Shown here: positions 22,947-33,917 of the stretch, in pieces
How the letters are laid out: the number at the start of each line of letters is the position of its first letter
How positions within the stretch are numbered: the stretch's first letter is position 1
Assembly (NCBI GenBank): GCA_029747015.1
Contig: JAKOGI010000085.1
Location: forward strand, 98,501-162,500
DNA from: Carnegiea gigantea
Taxonomy: Eukaryota; Streptophyta; Magnoliopsida; Caryophyllales; Cactaceae
DNA length: 64,000 nucleotides
Direction: 5' to 3'
Made by a program: the position numbers and the translations under genes
The notes under the pieces: model-generated
Told to the model about the DNA's origin: nothing
The model's database searches: none
What the model saw: the letters and a program-made list of their open reading frames with translations, nothing else

Positions 22947-24916
22947 ATATGATAATGATCCTTCAAGAAAAAACATTGATGCAAAGCATAGGTGATCCAA
23001 AAAGATAAGATCAGTAGATAGCTTTTGCAAGAGCACTATTAAATCAAGTCTTGGCGGCAGTATTTTTTTAAGTGTTTGTTATTGTAATTGAGCATATTTG
23101 AAGTACTAAAAATTGGTAGTTCTATCCATCAAAATTTTCAATCCAAATAAATTTTGGCCGCTTCTTAATTGACTCAATAGTTAAGCTGTTAACGTCCTTT
23201 CACCTTTATTTTCTTAAACTTATTTAAGTAAAACTTGTTAGTTTGATCATAGTGGCTTGACATGGATAAGAGGCTTTGGGGTTTGGCAGGCGAAATTGAA
23301 GGGCTTCTTTTTACGGCTTGTGGTGCAGTAATATCTGTTCATTCTCTTTTGGGGGTGAGGTAGCTTAGAGTGTCATATTCGGTTTAGGGTGGATAAAGAA
23401 ATATTAAATTAAAGGCTACATGCATCTAGAAACTCTATTAGAAAAGTTTGCTTAGAAGTCTGGCTTTTACATGGTTCATTCTTAGGTTATTTTATTGAGG
23501 TCATTAAGGTCTGCATGGCTCATTGTGGAGTTTCATTTAACCTTAATTTGCCCCCTTTCACACCATCATAATAGCTCAATAATGCTTTTTTTTTTTTTCC
23601 CCCCTGCAAAGTGGAAAAAATAATGAGTAATCACCTTATATTACTTCTCCTCTTCAAAATATATTGCCAAGATTGTTATCTTCTCTGTCTCTTTCGCCTC
23701 TTGCACTGCACTAGATACCTTCTTTATGGGATTAACACATAATCAATAATCATATTAAAAATGACCCCTTTCCCATCCTATTTTTCATAACTTACACAGT
23801 CACGATTAGTGGGACCCAACGCGTTATTGATGCTTATATTTAAGAATAAACCATTTTTGTTATTCCTTTGCATACAAACATGTCCTATCTCTTTGAAAGG
23901 GTTTATCAATATTGACCAAGACATGGATGCGGATCACATGCTCAGAACCAGGTGGACTAGAGTCTTTATGCTTGATATAACCTTTATGGCTTTTAGCAAT
24001 GCCCTTGATATATTTCTCCTTTTTGTGGAAATAAGGATATCATAACCGTTAATCGAAAATAGTGAGCGTTCCAAAATAATCTCCAATTCTTTTTGATCTC
24101 ACTAATGTCCTACAAGAAGATTGATCATAGGTCCAAGGACATCTCTTCAGGATCTTGTCCATATCTACCGTGAGCTAAAAAGGGAAGAGAGAAGTATCTA
24201 AGGCTCGCACTTTTAGCGTTGGAGTTTTTGTTAGCGCTCCTATTGAAAAACTTCAAGAGGAAGGGATTATTAATACGCATTTTGTTGTAAAGCCGAAATG
24301 ACACCTTGAAATTCTCCTTATCTCGCTCATCATCCATTTTACCCTTATATAATGTTCAACTTTGAGCCTTTGCCATTGCCCTGAACTTCTCAATTGGCTA
24401 CGTCTTACCTTATTTGGATCAAACATCAATAACACTATCTTGCACTCCTAAAACATTGGGTTCTTATGACTTAAAAAATGGTGAAACCCAACTGTGACTA
24501 TGGCTAAACCCTGAAACCTTGAGAAAACCCCAGAAGTGGTTTTTTAAGAGAACTTGATCCCTTGAAAGTTGAAACATAAAATTGACATTAGTTAAGTGTC
24601 TTTCCATTAACCTCAAATAGCAAACATGTTACCAACATAATTAGTTCAAGTGATTTATCACTTGTTCCCCTTTAAGTAAGATCTCGAGTACGAGTCTTGT
24701 GAATGGAAAAAATTTGTAATGAGAAAGCTCTACCCCTTTATGGATCAACAATAGCTTAACTCTAGTAACACAAAAACCCAAGGATGAAAATAATTAGCAA
24801 ACATGTTATCTAGTGTTGTCTTATGTCAATTGTTTTTTTAAAAAAGAAAAATTCTTATTTCAAAATAACTTGTACATGATCAAAATCAACTTAAGGTTGC
24901 AGCTTTTAAAACTGGT
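22947..24916. other. Intergenic region, no gene recognised
   Basis: Only short ORFs occur. Two overlapping minus-strand ORFs at 24125-24435 look somewhat protein-like (FSLPFLAHGRYGQDPEEMSL), but I do not recognise a family and see no exon structure. A T13C6 run lies at 23588-23606. Confidence 0.45.
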
Positions 24917-25840
24917 TTTGTAAGTAGGGCTAGCAATGGGGCGGGGATTCCCTAACCCCGTCGGGGCCTCGCCATGAAGCAATGAAAATTTTCCGAATCC
25001 GTCGGGGTCGGGCACAGGTGAAAATTCTTTCCTTGGCAGTGGGGATGGGGAGAGGGGTGGGGCAGGGGAAAATCCCCCCTAGCCCAGTGCCCCGACGGGG
25101 AAATTTACCCTTCCCCGAACTCGTTTTTTAGCCTTGAAGATTAAATAAAATTATATATATTCCCCTTATTTATTAGTTCAATTCTCACATTTTACAAGGG
25201 CATATGAGCACTTTTAGAGGGAAAGAAAAACCCTACCTACTAAATGCCAGTTAGCCTCTAGTAGTCAATAATCACTCCCCCCTCCATTATTTTCAGATAT
25301 GAGTTCCCTAATCCTCTTGTTGGCCTCTAGCCTCTTCGGTTCTTCTTCTTTTCCTCTTCTCTTCTCTTCTCCTCGGTTTTACACTTTTGCTTCTCTTCTC
25401 CTCAGTTTCTGATGCCGCTAGCCCTTGCTTCAGCCCATCACCGCTGTCATTTGGCACTGCTCGTCACCGACACTCGTTGGGTTCTGCACTTCGACTCTGC
25501 TTTTCTTCTATTTCAGTACTGTTTGACTTAATTTTTCTTTTTTTTGTTTATGTTTCATTGCCAGTAGACGTGGTACTGTATATATTAAGCTTTTGTATTT
25601 TTCGGTGAAAAATAGAAGTTCATCTTGTCCTACTCCTCTGCAACCTTCGGTATTTTTCTTGTTTCACCAAAGAATGAGTATTGCAGGGTTGTTAGCCTTT
25701 GCACTGATCATGCAGTGTTATCATAAATATCATGGATTTCGGCCTTCAGGACCTTTTTCATTTTATTTTTTATTTAGTTATTATTATTTTTTTGAGATGG
25801 CTTAGGCTCAGTACTTGGTCAAATAAAGCATGAGATCAGA

Positions 25841-26262
25841 TGTTAGGGATAGAGCAAACTAATTGCGGAAGCGTTAGGATGAACAATGGTAATCAGAAGT
25901 AAAACAACGATAGCATGAACAGAGCAACAACATACAAGATTTACGTGGAAACCCAATGTGGGGAAGAACCACGGACGGCGATGAGCACAATCAATCCACT
26001 ATTAAGCAGGGAGAGTACAAAGCGATCGTAATCACAATAAGTGATTCGGTCCAACAGCAGAATTACAATTTCTCTTGTAATTTCTCTCAAAACTCTCTAG
26101 CTCTTAATGTGTTATGGGATTCAGCTGTAATTTTTGATCCTACACAAGGTCCCTTTATATAGGGTCTTGAGAGTGCAAAGGTGCCTAACACACTACCAAG
26201 AGTGCAAAGGTGCCTAACTATCAAGAGTGCAAAGATGAATTTTTGGGCCATTAAACCCAACA
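25841..26262 (-). repeat. Copia solo LTR, 422 bp, in the hAT 5' part
   Basis: On the minus strand it begins TGTTGGGTTTAATGGCC and ends CCCTAACA, very like the LTR at 32845 (TGTTGGGTTTTATGGCC ... CCTAACA). The TATA region CCTATATAAAGGG and the downstream ACGTGGAAACCCAATGTGGG-type block (inverted) are shared. The exact 5-bp duplication TCAGA lies at 25836-25840 and 26263-26267. No internal sequence is present. Its U3 has a taggcacctttgcactcttg repeat in place of the GGCACG block of the related LTR. Confidence 0.9.
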
Positions 26263-27891
26263 TCAGAGAATGTAATTATGTAAAATGAGTTTTCTTTTGT
26301 CAATCATAACTTGATTTTGTAGCCTAATATATGTACAAAAAGCGGGTGATTTAGAATCCCTTTGGTCCGATGCAATTCTTTGATGCTGTCACTGAAAGTG
26401 AATGCAGATTTGATACTCTAATGATCGAATTATGGAAGGAAAATAGTAAAATATTTTCCTTACTATGGTCTGTTAATGTTGAAATTGTGTTGATTATTAT
26501 TTATGTAAGGTTTGGTTCTAATTATGATTCACATACCACCTATTACAGTGTTGAATTTTCCGCTTGATTACCTAAAGTTCTTTTTAACCTCCTTAAACTT
26601 ACATTGTCTTAATTTTATACTACTACTACCTTCCCGTGAATCCATGACCATTAACCATTATGGGTTGCTTTCAAAGTTGACTTGTTTAATTCTATTAATT
26701 GATTCTTTTGTAGATTATTTATATACGCACTGATTATGGCAAGTGGACCTAGTGGTCCAAGTGGTCCAAGCGGACTGTACCTCCATGCCCTACAAATAAA
26801 AACATGGAAACCACAAATCTAACTCCGACCAACATTTATACTATCGAGGATGAGGGGGATACATTAGTATTGGGAAGCAAAGGAGGTTCATATCTAAAAT
26901 TTGGAAGCATTATGATTATGAGGTTATTAGTGGCACCATAGGCTATTTGTAAATGTTGTGAGAAAAAACTTGGTGGTGCCTCAAGGAATGGGACTAAGCA
27001 TTTGAATGATCACCATGCAATTTGTCCTATGGAAAAACATATGGACATTGTAAGTGACTTTACCCAAAAAGAAGTTGAGGATAGAGCTTTCCGAGGATAA
27101 AAGGGGCAAGCTCTTTTTGTTAACGGATTTGATGAAGAGCTTGCAAGGAAGGAGTTTGTGCATATGATCAGAATGCATGAGTATCCTCTTTCTATGGTAG
27201 AGCATGTTGGGTTTAGAAGAAATTCAAAGGGCTCCCCAACCTTCTTTCGCCATGATATCAAGGAATACACTCAGAAAGGATATTCTCAAAGTATTTGACT
27301 TTGGAAAAGAGAGAACCGTGAAGTTGTTAGGAAATGTTCAAAGCAAGGTAGCCATTACCACAGATATGTGGATCGTTCAAAATTAAAAAAGTGGTTTCAT
27401 AGCCACAATAGCTCATTAGATTGATAGCTCATGGAAGTTGAAAATTTTGATTTTGAGGTATGATTTTTTTCTTTTTACTTTAAGCTCAACATTACAATTC
27501 ATCGATATTTTTTTTTTCAACATGTGGATAAAATAGTTAGGTTATCATATTATTTTTCTCTTACATTTAATTTTAATATACTTTTGATAAACTTTGTAAT
27601 TTTTTAATAAACTATTGGTTTGTCTTTCTTTTAGGTTTGCATATGTGCCTTGTCCTCATACTGCTAAGAGCATTTCTAAAGAGCTCTTGAAATATTTTTT
27701 AGAGTGGAAATTAATAGAAAATTTTCATCTCTTATAGTGGACAATTGTCCTTGCAATGATGCAATAATTGGCATCCTTGAAGATCGGTTGGATTTAGGGG
27801 CACTTTCTTTAAGGGGTAAGTTCTTCCATATACGGTGTTGTGCACATATTCACAATATCATTGTTAAGGATGGATTAGAGGTAATTGAAAG

Positions 27892-29320
27892 TGTTTCATG
27901 AACTAGTCTTGCTTGGGGACAAGAAAGAGATAAGCATGAAAGAGTTGATAAACCTATATTTGAACCTTATTTTAGCCCCGATTTGATCCCTTTTTCCCTG
28001 TGTTTTCATATTCGATCTTGTTGAGAAATGTTCATATCAACCTCCTTTAGTATATATTTCGCTCATCTAACATCTTTTCTTATTTTCAAAAGTTCTACTG
28101 AAGGAATGAAAGGATAGATAATAATTAGCAGAAAGGAGTGCCAAAGAGGTGAGTCTAAAGTCACGAAAGAGGTCACTCGGCGTCGCATGGAAGGCCCAGA
28201 GACTGGGCTCGGGTGCCCCACGCTGGTAAGCGCAATCGTGCCATGACTGACCAACACGCAACACGACCAGTGATGTGGCACGACCATGCCACGTGTTGGT
28301 CTGTGGCCGTTTGTGCCAGTGAAATGGCACGGTCAGCCCGTGCCTGGTGGCACGATCGTGCCAGCCTGTTCCACCTGCGTGACTTAAAATTTCCTCAGGG
28401 GCTGTTTTGAGGAATTATTCAATTTTCTCTTCGTAGACTTTTCTTATAGGCGATTTTTAGGTTTTCATCAAGTTTTTTTACTTTCATCTTTGTATTGAAT
28501 TCGCTACTTGGAGGATCGATCTATATTTACTTGATGATTAATTGACGTGAGTTGCTTGATTTTCTCTTTACTTGTTATTGTTGTACTAGGTTTCTATGCG
28601 ATTCATGTTTCTCTTTCCTTGAATTGATTTGGTTGTTTCGATGATGATACATGGCTAATCTCCTAACTTAGGTTGGGATTGACGCCGCGTGTGTGCAGTT
28701 GAATCATGAGCTAGCCCCCACCCATACTTTCCCCCATGTTTGCATTTATGTTTTCTACTATGCACACCATGTGTTCGATGAAATGCTCCAGAGAGCATTC
28801 ATCCATTGTTATTAAGGTTTAGGAGGGGCGTTGAGAGACGAATCCTTGACCTGGCATGACTTAGTAGACAATTAGGATTTTAATATGAAAATAATTAAAG
28901 TTCTAATTGGGATTCGAGATTGTAGATATTGGAATCCTTCACTTTTTAGTCCCATAAAAATAGGTGACTATAGTTGTAGGATTCATCTTCGACCTTTGAG
29001 AGAGGGGGGAGATGGACTTAATTGGCAATCCATCCACTCATGACGCATGTTTGGGTTTGTTTGATGAGGTTAGTAATTGATTCGCTATCATACTCATGCT
29101 ATTAATTCCAATCTGGGTGTTTTACCATCCTGTTATCTTATTTGAACTCTTAGTTGTTATTCTTGTCATTAGTTGATCCTTCAATCTCCGACATTGATTG
29201 GCCTAGATTGAGTGGATTAATTAGTTCCAATAGTTGAAAGCAAGTTCTTTGTGGATTCAACTAGTACTTGCCGGTTGCTAGCTGTAGCTACGCCATGCAC
29301 TTGCAGTTTAAAATGTAACA
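27892..29320 (+). repeat. Athila-like Gypsy solo LTR, 1429 bp, in the hAT transposase
   Basis: It begins TGTTTCATGAACTAGTC and ends AAATGTAACA. The exact 5-bp duplication GAAAG is at 27887-27891 and 29321-29325, and the transposase frame resumes directly after it. It is the complete counterpart of the truncated LTR at 3985-4861. It holds the GGCACG/CGTGCC palindrome block at about 28210-28370. Confidence 0.93.
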
Positions 29321-30326
29321 GAAAGATCAGTTGAAAAGGTTCGTGATAGTGTAGCATACTAGAGAGAAACATCTAAGAGGGAGGAAACTTTTAGAGATGT
29401 TTGTGATAGCTACAGCGTGCCTTACTCAAATAAATTAAAATTAGATTGCAAGATAAGATTTCAACTTTCTTGATGCTTCAAACAACTTTGTTATATAGAG
29501 AAGTTTTTCCTAAGTTGGCTAAGAGGGAAAGTAATTATAAATCTGTTTGTACTGATGATCAATGGGAGAAGGCAAAAGATATTTGTAGTAGGTTACAAAT
29601 TTTTTATGATGCAACTTAATTATTGTCTAGCACTAGCTTCCCCGCTGCAAATATTTACTTTCCTAAGGTGTTTCAAGTTTAGCTAGCTTTGAGTCATTGG
29701 CTACATGATTAGATGTGGTTATTAGAACCATGGCTCAAAAGATGCTTGATAAAATTTTGATATGTTGGGATGTCATTCATGGGATATTAGGAGTTGCCTA
29801 TGTTTTGGATCCCAAATTCAAGTTGAAAATGGTGGAAGTTAGGAGTATTTTTGATTTTGATAAAAAAGAAAAGGTTGACATGATCAAGGATGTTTGTTAT
29901 GCCACATTTAATGAATGTCAAGAACAGTACAGGCATTTGAAAGCTCTTCTTCCTAATGCTTTTGGTGATTCAACTAAGGCCTCTTCTGGTGCTTTGGATT
30001 CCAGTGCAGTTGTGGTTTATACACAAGATGACATCTTTGAAATGTATTACACACTTATTGAAAAGGATCCACAAATTCCACAAAAATCGAAATTAGATTT
30101 TTACTTGGAAGAGCCAGTTACCCCGAGGATTGATAATTTTGATATCTTAGTTCATTAGGAGGCAGTTACAAGGTATCCTATCTAAGCTTTGATCGCTAGA
30201 GATATCTACATCATTCATATTTCCAAAGCAAAATTTGAGTCGGTGTTTAGCATGGGTGGAAGGTTTAATAGTCCACATCACAATCGTCTCCATCCAAGAC
30301 TTTAGAGGCTTGGATGTGTGGTAGAG

Positions 30327-31604
30327 TGTTCAGTACTAAATTGTCCTATTTTACATGCCTCTATCGCCTAATTTTTGACTTGTATAATAATATCGTCTTT
30401 AGCATTTTTACTTATTTTGTTACTTTTGTAGGTAATAAGTTTAATCGAGCAAATTTCATAAAAAGGAGCAAAGAAGGAATGAGAAAGCACGAAGATTGTA
30501 AAGCAAGAGGGACGACAGGTAGCCATGGTGCCACCCCTAACCATCGCCACCCCTGTATGATGGCAAGGGCTAGTAATGTCCAGCCGTCGTGTAGCTGACG
30601 GCTAGTGGTGGTAGAGACCACCACCCATCGCTGGACCACCACCCATCGCCACCCGTTGGTCTTCTCACCCCTTTTTCTCCCGACTCGATTTCTATTTAAG
30701 GAGGCATTTTGAGGACTTTTTTTTAGGGGGAGGGAGGTTAGCTTAGGTTTAGCAATTAAAAACCCCATAGGGGTAATAAGCTAGGGAGATTAGGTTTTAT
30801 TTTGGTTGTTTTAGATTCCAGCTTGTAGATTTCCAAGTCTATTCAAACAATCAAGACTGAATTTCTCTTTTCTCTTGCTCTTTCTTTAATTTCATACTTC
30901 TTGTTTTGTTTACTACTTTATTAATTCTTTGTTTCGATTTTCTTTTTGATGTTTAGATGTGATTAAGTTGTGATCTTTGATTGTGATTAGCCCTTAAGAT
31001 GGGTATTTGATCTTGTTAAACCTTAGCCTATGGTACTTATATTTAGATTTGAGGTTTTCTGTCACGCCCACCAAGCCTTTGATGAAATGCATGAAAGAGG
31101 TTTCATTTGTATTTTGGGGCCATTGACTTACGCTGAGAGATGAGGTCGATTGTTTAATGTGGGTAGAGAGAATAGCTAGTGTTTGGACATGAAAGTAGTC
31201 CGAATTCTACCTAGATCTAAGGTTGTAACTCTCGTAGTTTAATTGGGCTGATCCTATAAAAATAGGTGGTTAGAATAATTAAACTGGCATTCGACCCTTA
31301 AAAGAGGGCTTAGGTGAGCTTTTATGGTGTAATCGATCATCCTTGAACGTTACCATAACTTGGGATGGCGAGGGTTTGACCCGATCAGCTGGTTACCTTG
31401 GGTGTAATTATAATAAAGGTCCTTTCTGTTTACCTTAGTAGTTTAGTTCCTTTTCCTTTTATTCTTTTTCACTTAGCCTAGCTTGAAACACTTGAGTTAA
31501 ACTTCAGTACTTGAAACCTCACTCCTCATGGACGACACTGTAAGTACCTAGCAATAAACTGTGTACTTACGATTACAAATTTAAAATTTCAATACTTCCC
31601 ATCA
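30327..31604 (+). repeat. Second Gypsy solo LTR, 1278 bp, in the hAT transposase
   Basis: It begins TGTTCAGTACTAAATTG and ends CTTCCCATCA. The exact 5-bp duplication TAGAG is at 30322-30326 and 31605-31609; removing the insert restores the normal hAT C-terminal reading (LEAWMCG). It shares distant layout with the first solo LTR (aaaataggtg, then a cgaccctt...agaggg block), which suggests the same broad Athila/TAT-type group but another family. Confidence 0.9.
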
Positions 31605-32385
31605 TAGAGATTTGCTTTTGACTACAGTCAAGTCAGCTTCATAAGGTATATTTGATTCTTTGTTATACTTTCAGCAGATATAGTTAGATTTATTTTTAAA
31701 TGTTATGATATTTAATAATTTGATTACCTTAACATATCTTTTATGTTGTAGATGCGGAGACCACATATTGCCAAGGTACTTTTGATCAAGATTATGATGC
31801 TGAAGTTGATGTAGAGGTTGATGGCTATATGGTGCATTAAATTGCTTAGGTATATCTTCTTATCTATGGACTTTGCTTTGGGCCTTTGGTGTTGTGTCTT
31901 TGAAACTTTGATTTGTGTTTTGACTGTGATGAACTTTAGTTGTGTAATGTTCCTTGGACTTTGAGGACTTGGTCACTTGGAACTTGTGTTGTTACTTGTT
32001 ATCTTTGAACCTTTCGGACTTCAGTTTGATCTTTCAAGTATTGTCATAATTCCTGAGTTTTAGCTTTTGAATTTTAAGCATTAGGTTGAGTGTTAAAACT
32101 TTAACGTTGATTCTTCAATGACTCAAGTTAGATTTGATTTCTCTTTTTGTTTACGGCTTATTGGTTGATTATTTTGATCATGGGCTCATAATTTTTGCCT
32201 CAATTAGGCATGCATTTTATATAACCTCATAACTTAAAAATCGAGGTAGCAAGGGCTCGTGAGGAACGGGTCCCCGACAGGGGTGGGGACAGCAGGCAAA
32301 GTCATCCCCGATAGCGGAGAGCGGGGGCGGGGGATAGGGAATATCCCCATCCCCGACCTGCCCCGTTGCCATCCCTATTTGTAAG

Positions 32386-32839
32386 ACATTATGCAACCAT
32401 AAAATAAAGCAAGATTAAAAGAAGCATAACATAAGGTGTAAAAAGTGGGGATCTAATTTAGAACACATCCACCATGGTCAAAATAAAGGCATTATTTTGT
32501 TATTTTCTCCTTAAAATTTTTCAAAGTGAACAACTTACTTGTAAGTATCCCTATCAATAATTTACCCTGGCCAGTAGCTCGGTCAAAACCTTCCTAAGAG
32601 ACTTGGGTTCGTGGACAACATTTTGAGGCATGAACCCCCTCTATGTCAAGCTCATTTAGGGTCAGGGTCAACCCGTCTATGTTAGACTGATGTTTTGAAA
32701 AACAATTTTCTGAAGTGAAACTTCTATTTACCCTATTGATTGGCTTCTGTCTTTTAACAAACATATAGTAAATTCAAAATTTAGTTTAAAAAAACATGAC
32801 TCATGTGTTTCCACCCTCTTTATCTCTCTCAAGCCAACA
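32386..32839. other. Host DNA between hAT and Copia insertions, nothing recognised
   Basis: AT-rich single-copy-looking sequence without ORFs or terminal repeats. It is simply the interval between two insertions. Confidence 0.5.
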
Positions 32840-32844
32840 CTATT

Positions 32845-33483
32845 TGTTGGGTTTTATGGCCCAAAATCTCGGGTTTAGGCACGGGGTGACCATGCTGCAT
32901 GGGCACGGGCGTGCCGCGACATAGAAGACCGAAGAACAGAGCAGCAGAGAAGTGACACGGTGTGCCCGTGCCATGTGGCACGGTCGTGCCACATGGCACG
33001 ACACGACCGTGCCGCCCTGGCACGACCGTGCCAGGGGAAATTTTCTGCCGACTTAAAGTGGCGGCTAGGGTTGCGCTTTGGTGACGGTTTTGGAAGGTGG
33101 TAGCTAGGGTTTTCAAGGGGAAACCCTGCCTCACAGACCCTATATAAAGGGGGTCTAGGGCCTTGTTTCAAAACACACTTCAGTACTCATAAACACATTG
33201 AGAGGTAAAAGTCGTTTGTGAGAGATTACAATAGAGAGATTGTAATTCTGCTCTTTGATCGAATCACTGAGGTGATTGTGATCGTGGTGTACTTTCCTGC
33301 TCATAGTGAATTGTTCTGGTGCTGTCGCCGTCCGTGGTTTTTCCCACATTGGGTTTTCCACGTTAAATTCCTGTGTTCTTGTTCTCTTCCTATTGTTCTG
33401 TTGTTTGTGATTGGTTGAATTTCTGATTTTCTATTGCATCCTATCGCTTCCGCTATACTGTTATTCTGATATTAATCCTAACA
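32845..33483 (+). repeat. 5' LTR of the mosaic element
   Basis: TGTTGGGTTTTATGG ... ATCCTAACA. U3 carries repeated palindromes such as GGCACGACCGTGCCA (about 32890-33040). A TATA box CCCTATATAAAGG lies at 33139-33151. Confidence 0.95.
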
Positions 33484-33485
33484 AG

Positions 33486-33498
33486 TGGTATCAGAGCC
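33486..33498 (+). promoter_or_regulatory. Primer-binding site 1 (tRNA initiator Met)
   Basis: TGGTATCAGAGCC, two bases after the 5' LTR, is a perfect match to the usual plant initiator-Met primer complement. Confidence 0.92.
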
Positions 33499-33709
33499 GA
33501 TGGTGCGTTCGGCTAGGCAACAAAAAGGTGTGGCATGGTGGACCCCATGGACGAGTTTGGTGAAATGACACGCAGGTGTTGATCGAGCGGTAATACGTGT
33601 GCTGCAGCGTGGCTCGATGGTGTGGAGAAGCTCCTGATGGGTGGCTTGACACCTTGGTAAAGGCTTCCGCTCAAGGGGGAGCTTGTGCACTCATGTGTGA
33701 GGGGGAGAT
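33499..33709 (+). mobile_element. TRIM-like internal domain inside the mosaic element
   Basis: The stretch runs from primer site 1 to a PPT-like GAGGGGGAGAT at 33699-33709 and has no long ORF. This short PBS-to-PPT layout is that of terminal-repeat retrotransposons in miniature or of small Copia derivatives. Confidence 0.6.
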
Positions 33710-33891
33710 TGTTGGGAACGTCACACATGAGTAAAGAAGTCCCACATCGGGAGTTTGAGAAGAAGGGTCATGGTATATAAGTCAAGTGGGCTACTCCTCC
33801 TATTGCCAATTGGTTTTAGGATGGAACCTCACTTGGGCTTGTTGCCATGGACCTTGGTTGAAGTGGGCTCCCTCCTTGGATCTCCCCAACA
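33710..33891 (+). repeat. Second, unrelated LTR (182 bp) embedded in the mosaic element
   Basis: TGTTGGGAACGTCACAC ... CTCCCCAACA has TG...CA ends and a TATA box (GGTATATAAG, about 33773-33782). It contains cccacatcggga and ccaattggttttaggatgga, words I know from short plant TRIM/Copia LTRs. It is preceded by a PPT and followed by a second primer site. Confidence 0.75.
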
Positions 33892-33893
33892 AG

Positions 33894-33906
33894 TGGTATC
33901 AGAGCT
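33894..33906 (+). promoter_or_regulatory. Primer-binding site 2 (tRNA initiator Met)
   Basis: TGGTATCAGAGCT starts two bases after the embedded LTR and matches the primer complement except for the last base. Having two primer sites in one element is unusual. Confidence 0.8.
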
Positions 33907-33917
33907 CTGGTTATAGG

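Larger units (their letters stand above)
26735..31840 (+). pseudogene. hAT transposase gene, broken
   Basis: Coding remnants in order are: an N-terminal MASGPSGPSGPSG-like start at 26736; a BED-type zinc finger at about 26940-27035 (CKCCEKKLGG, HLNDHHAICP); the first catalytic Asp in AITTDMW (27363-27365); CAHIHNIIVKDGL at 27840; a central helical part; a 147-codon open piece at 29715-30158 (LDPKFKLKMVE); and the dimerisation block FSMGGRFNSPHHNRLHP at about 30250-30300. It continues after the second LTR at 31605, and a last exon (31754-31840) ends in TAA. Introns lie at about 27455-27635 and 31648-31753. Stops and frameshifts, besides the two LTR insertions in the coding part, make it inactive. 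Confidence 0.88.
24925..32377 (+). mobile_element. hAT (Ac-like) transposon, full length, with three nested solo LTRs
   Basis: Terminal inverted repeats are TAGGGCTAGCAATGGGGC on the left and, inverted, TAGGGATGGCAACGGGGC on the right, followed by GC-rich subterminal DNA at both ends (24940-25130 and 32260-32377). Exact 8-bp target duplications TTTGTAAG flank it at 24917-24924 and 32378-32385. Without the three LTR insertions it is about 4.3 kb, normal for an autonomous Ac-like element. It carries a broken transposase gene reading in the plus direction. Terminal repeats and target duplications still match, so the element could in principle be a substrate for transposase supplied in trans. Confidence 0.93.

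Noticed and set aside
24125..24435. Two overlapping minus-strand ORFs with a plausible protein-like sequence
   Set aside because: I recognise no family, and there are no splice sites or continuation; kept only as a remark in the intergenic entry.
32829..33171. Minus-strand ORFs of about 100 codons in LTR A
   Set aside because: Antisense reading of the GGCACG palindrome block; the same ORFs recur in the 3' LTR simply because the DNA is repeated.
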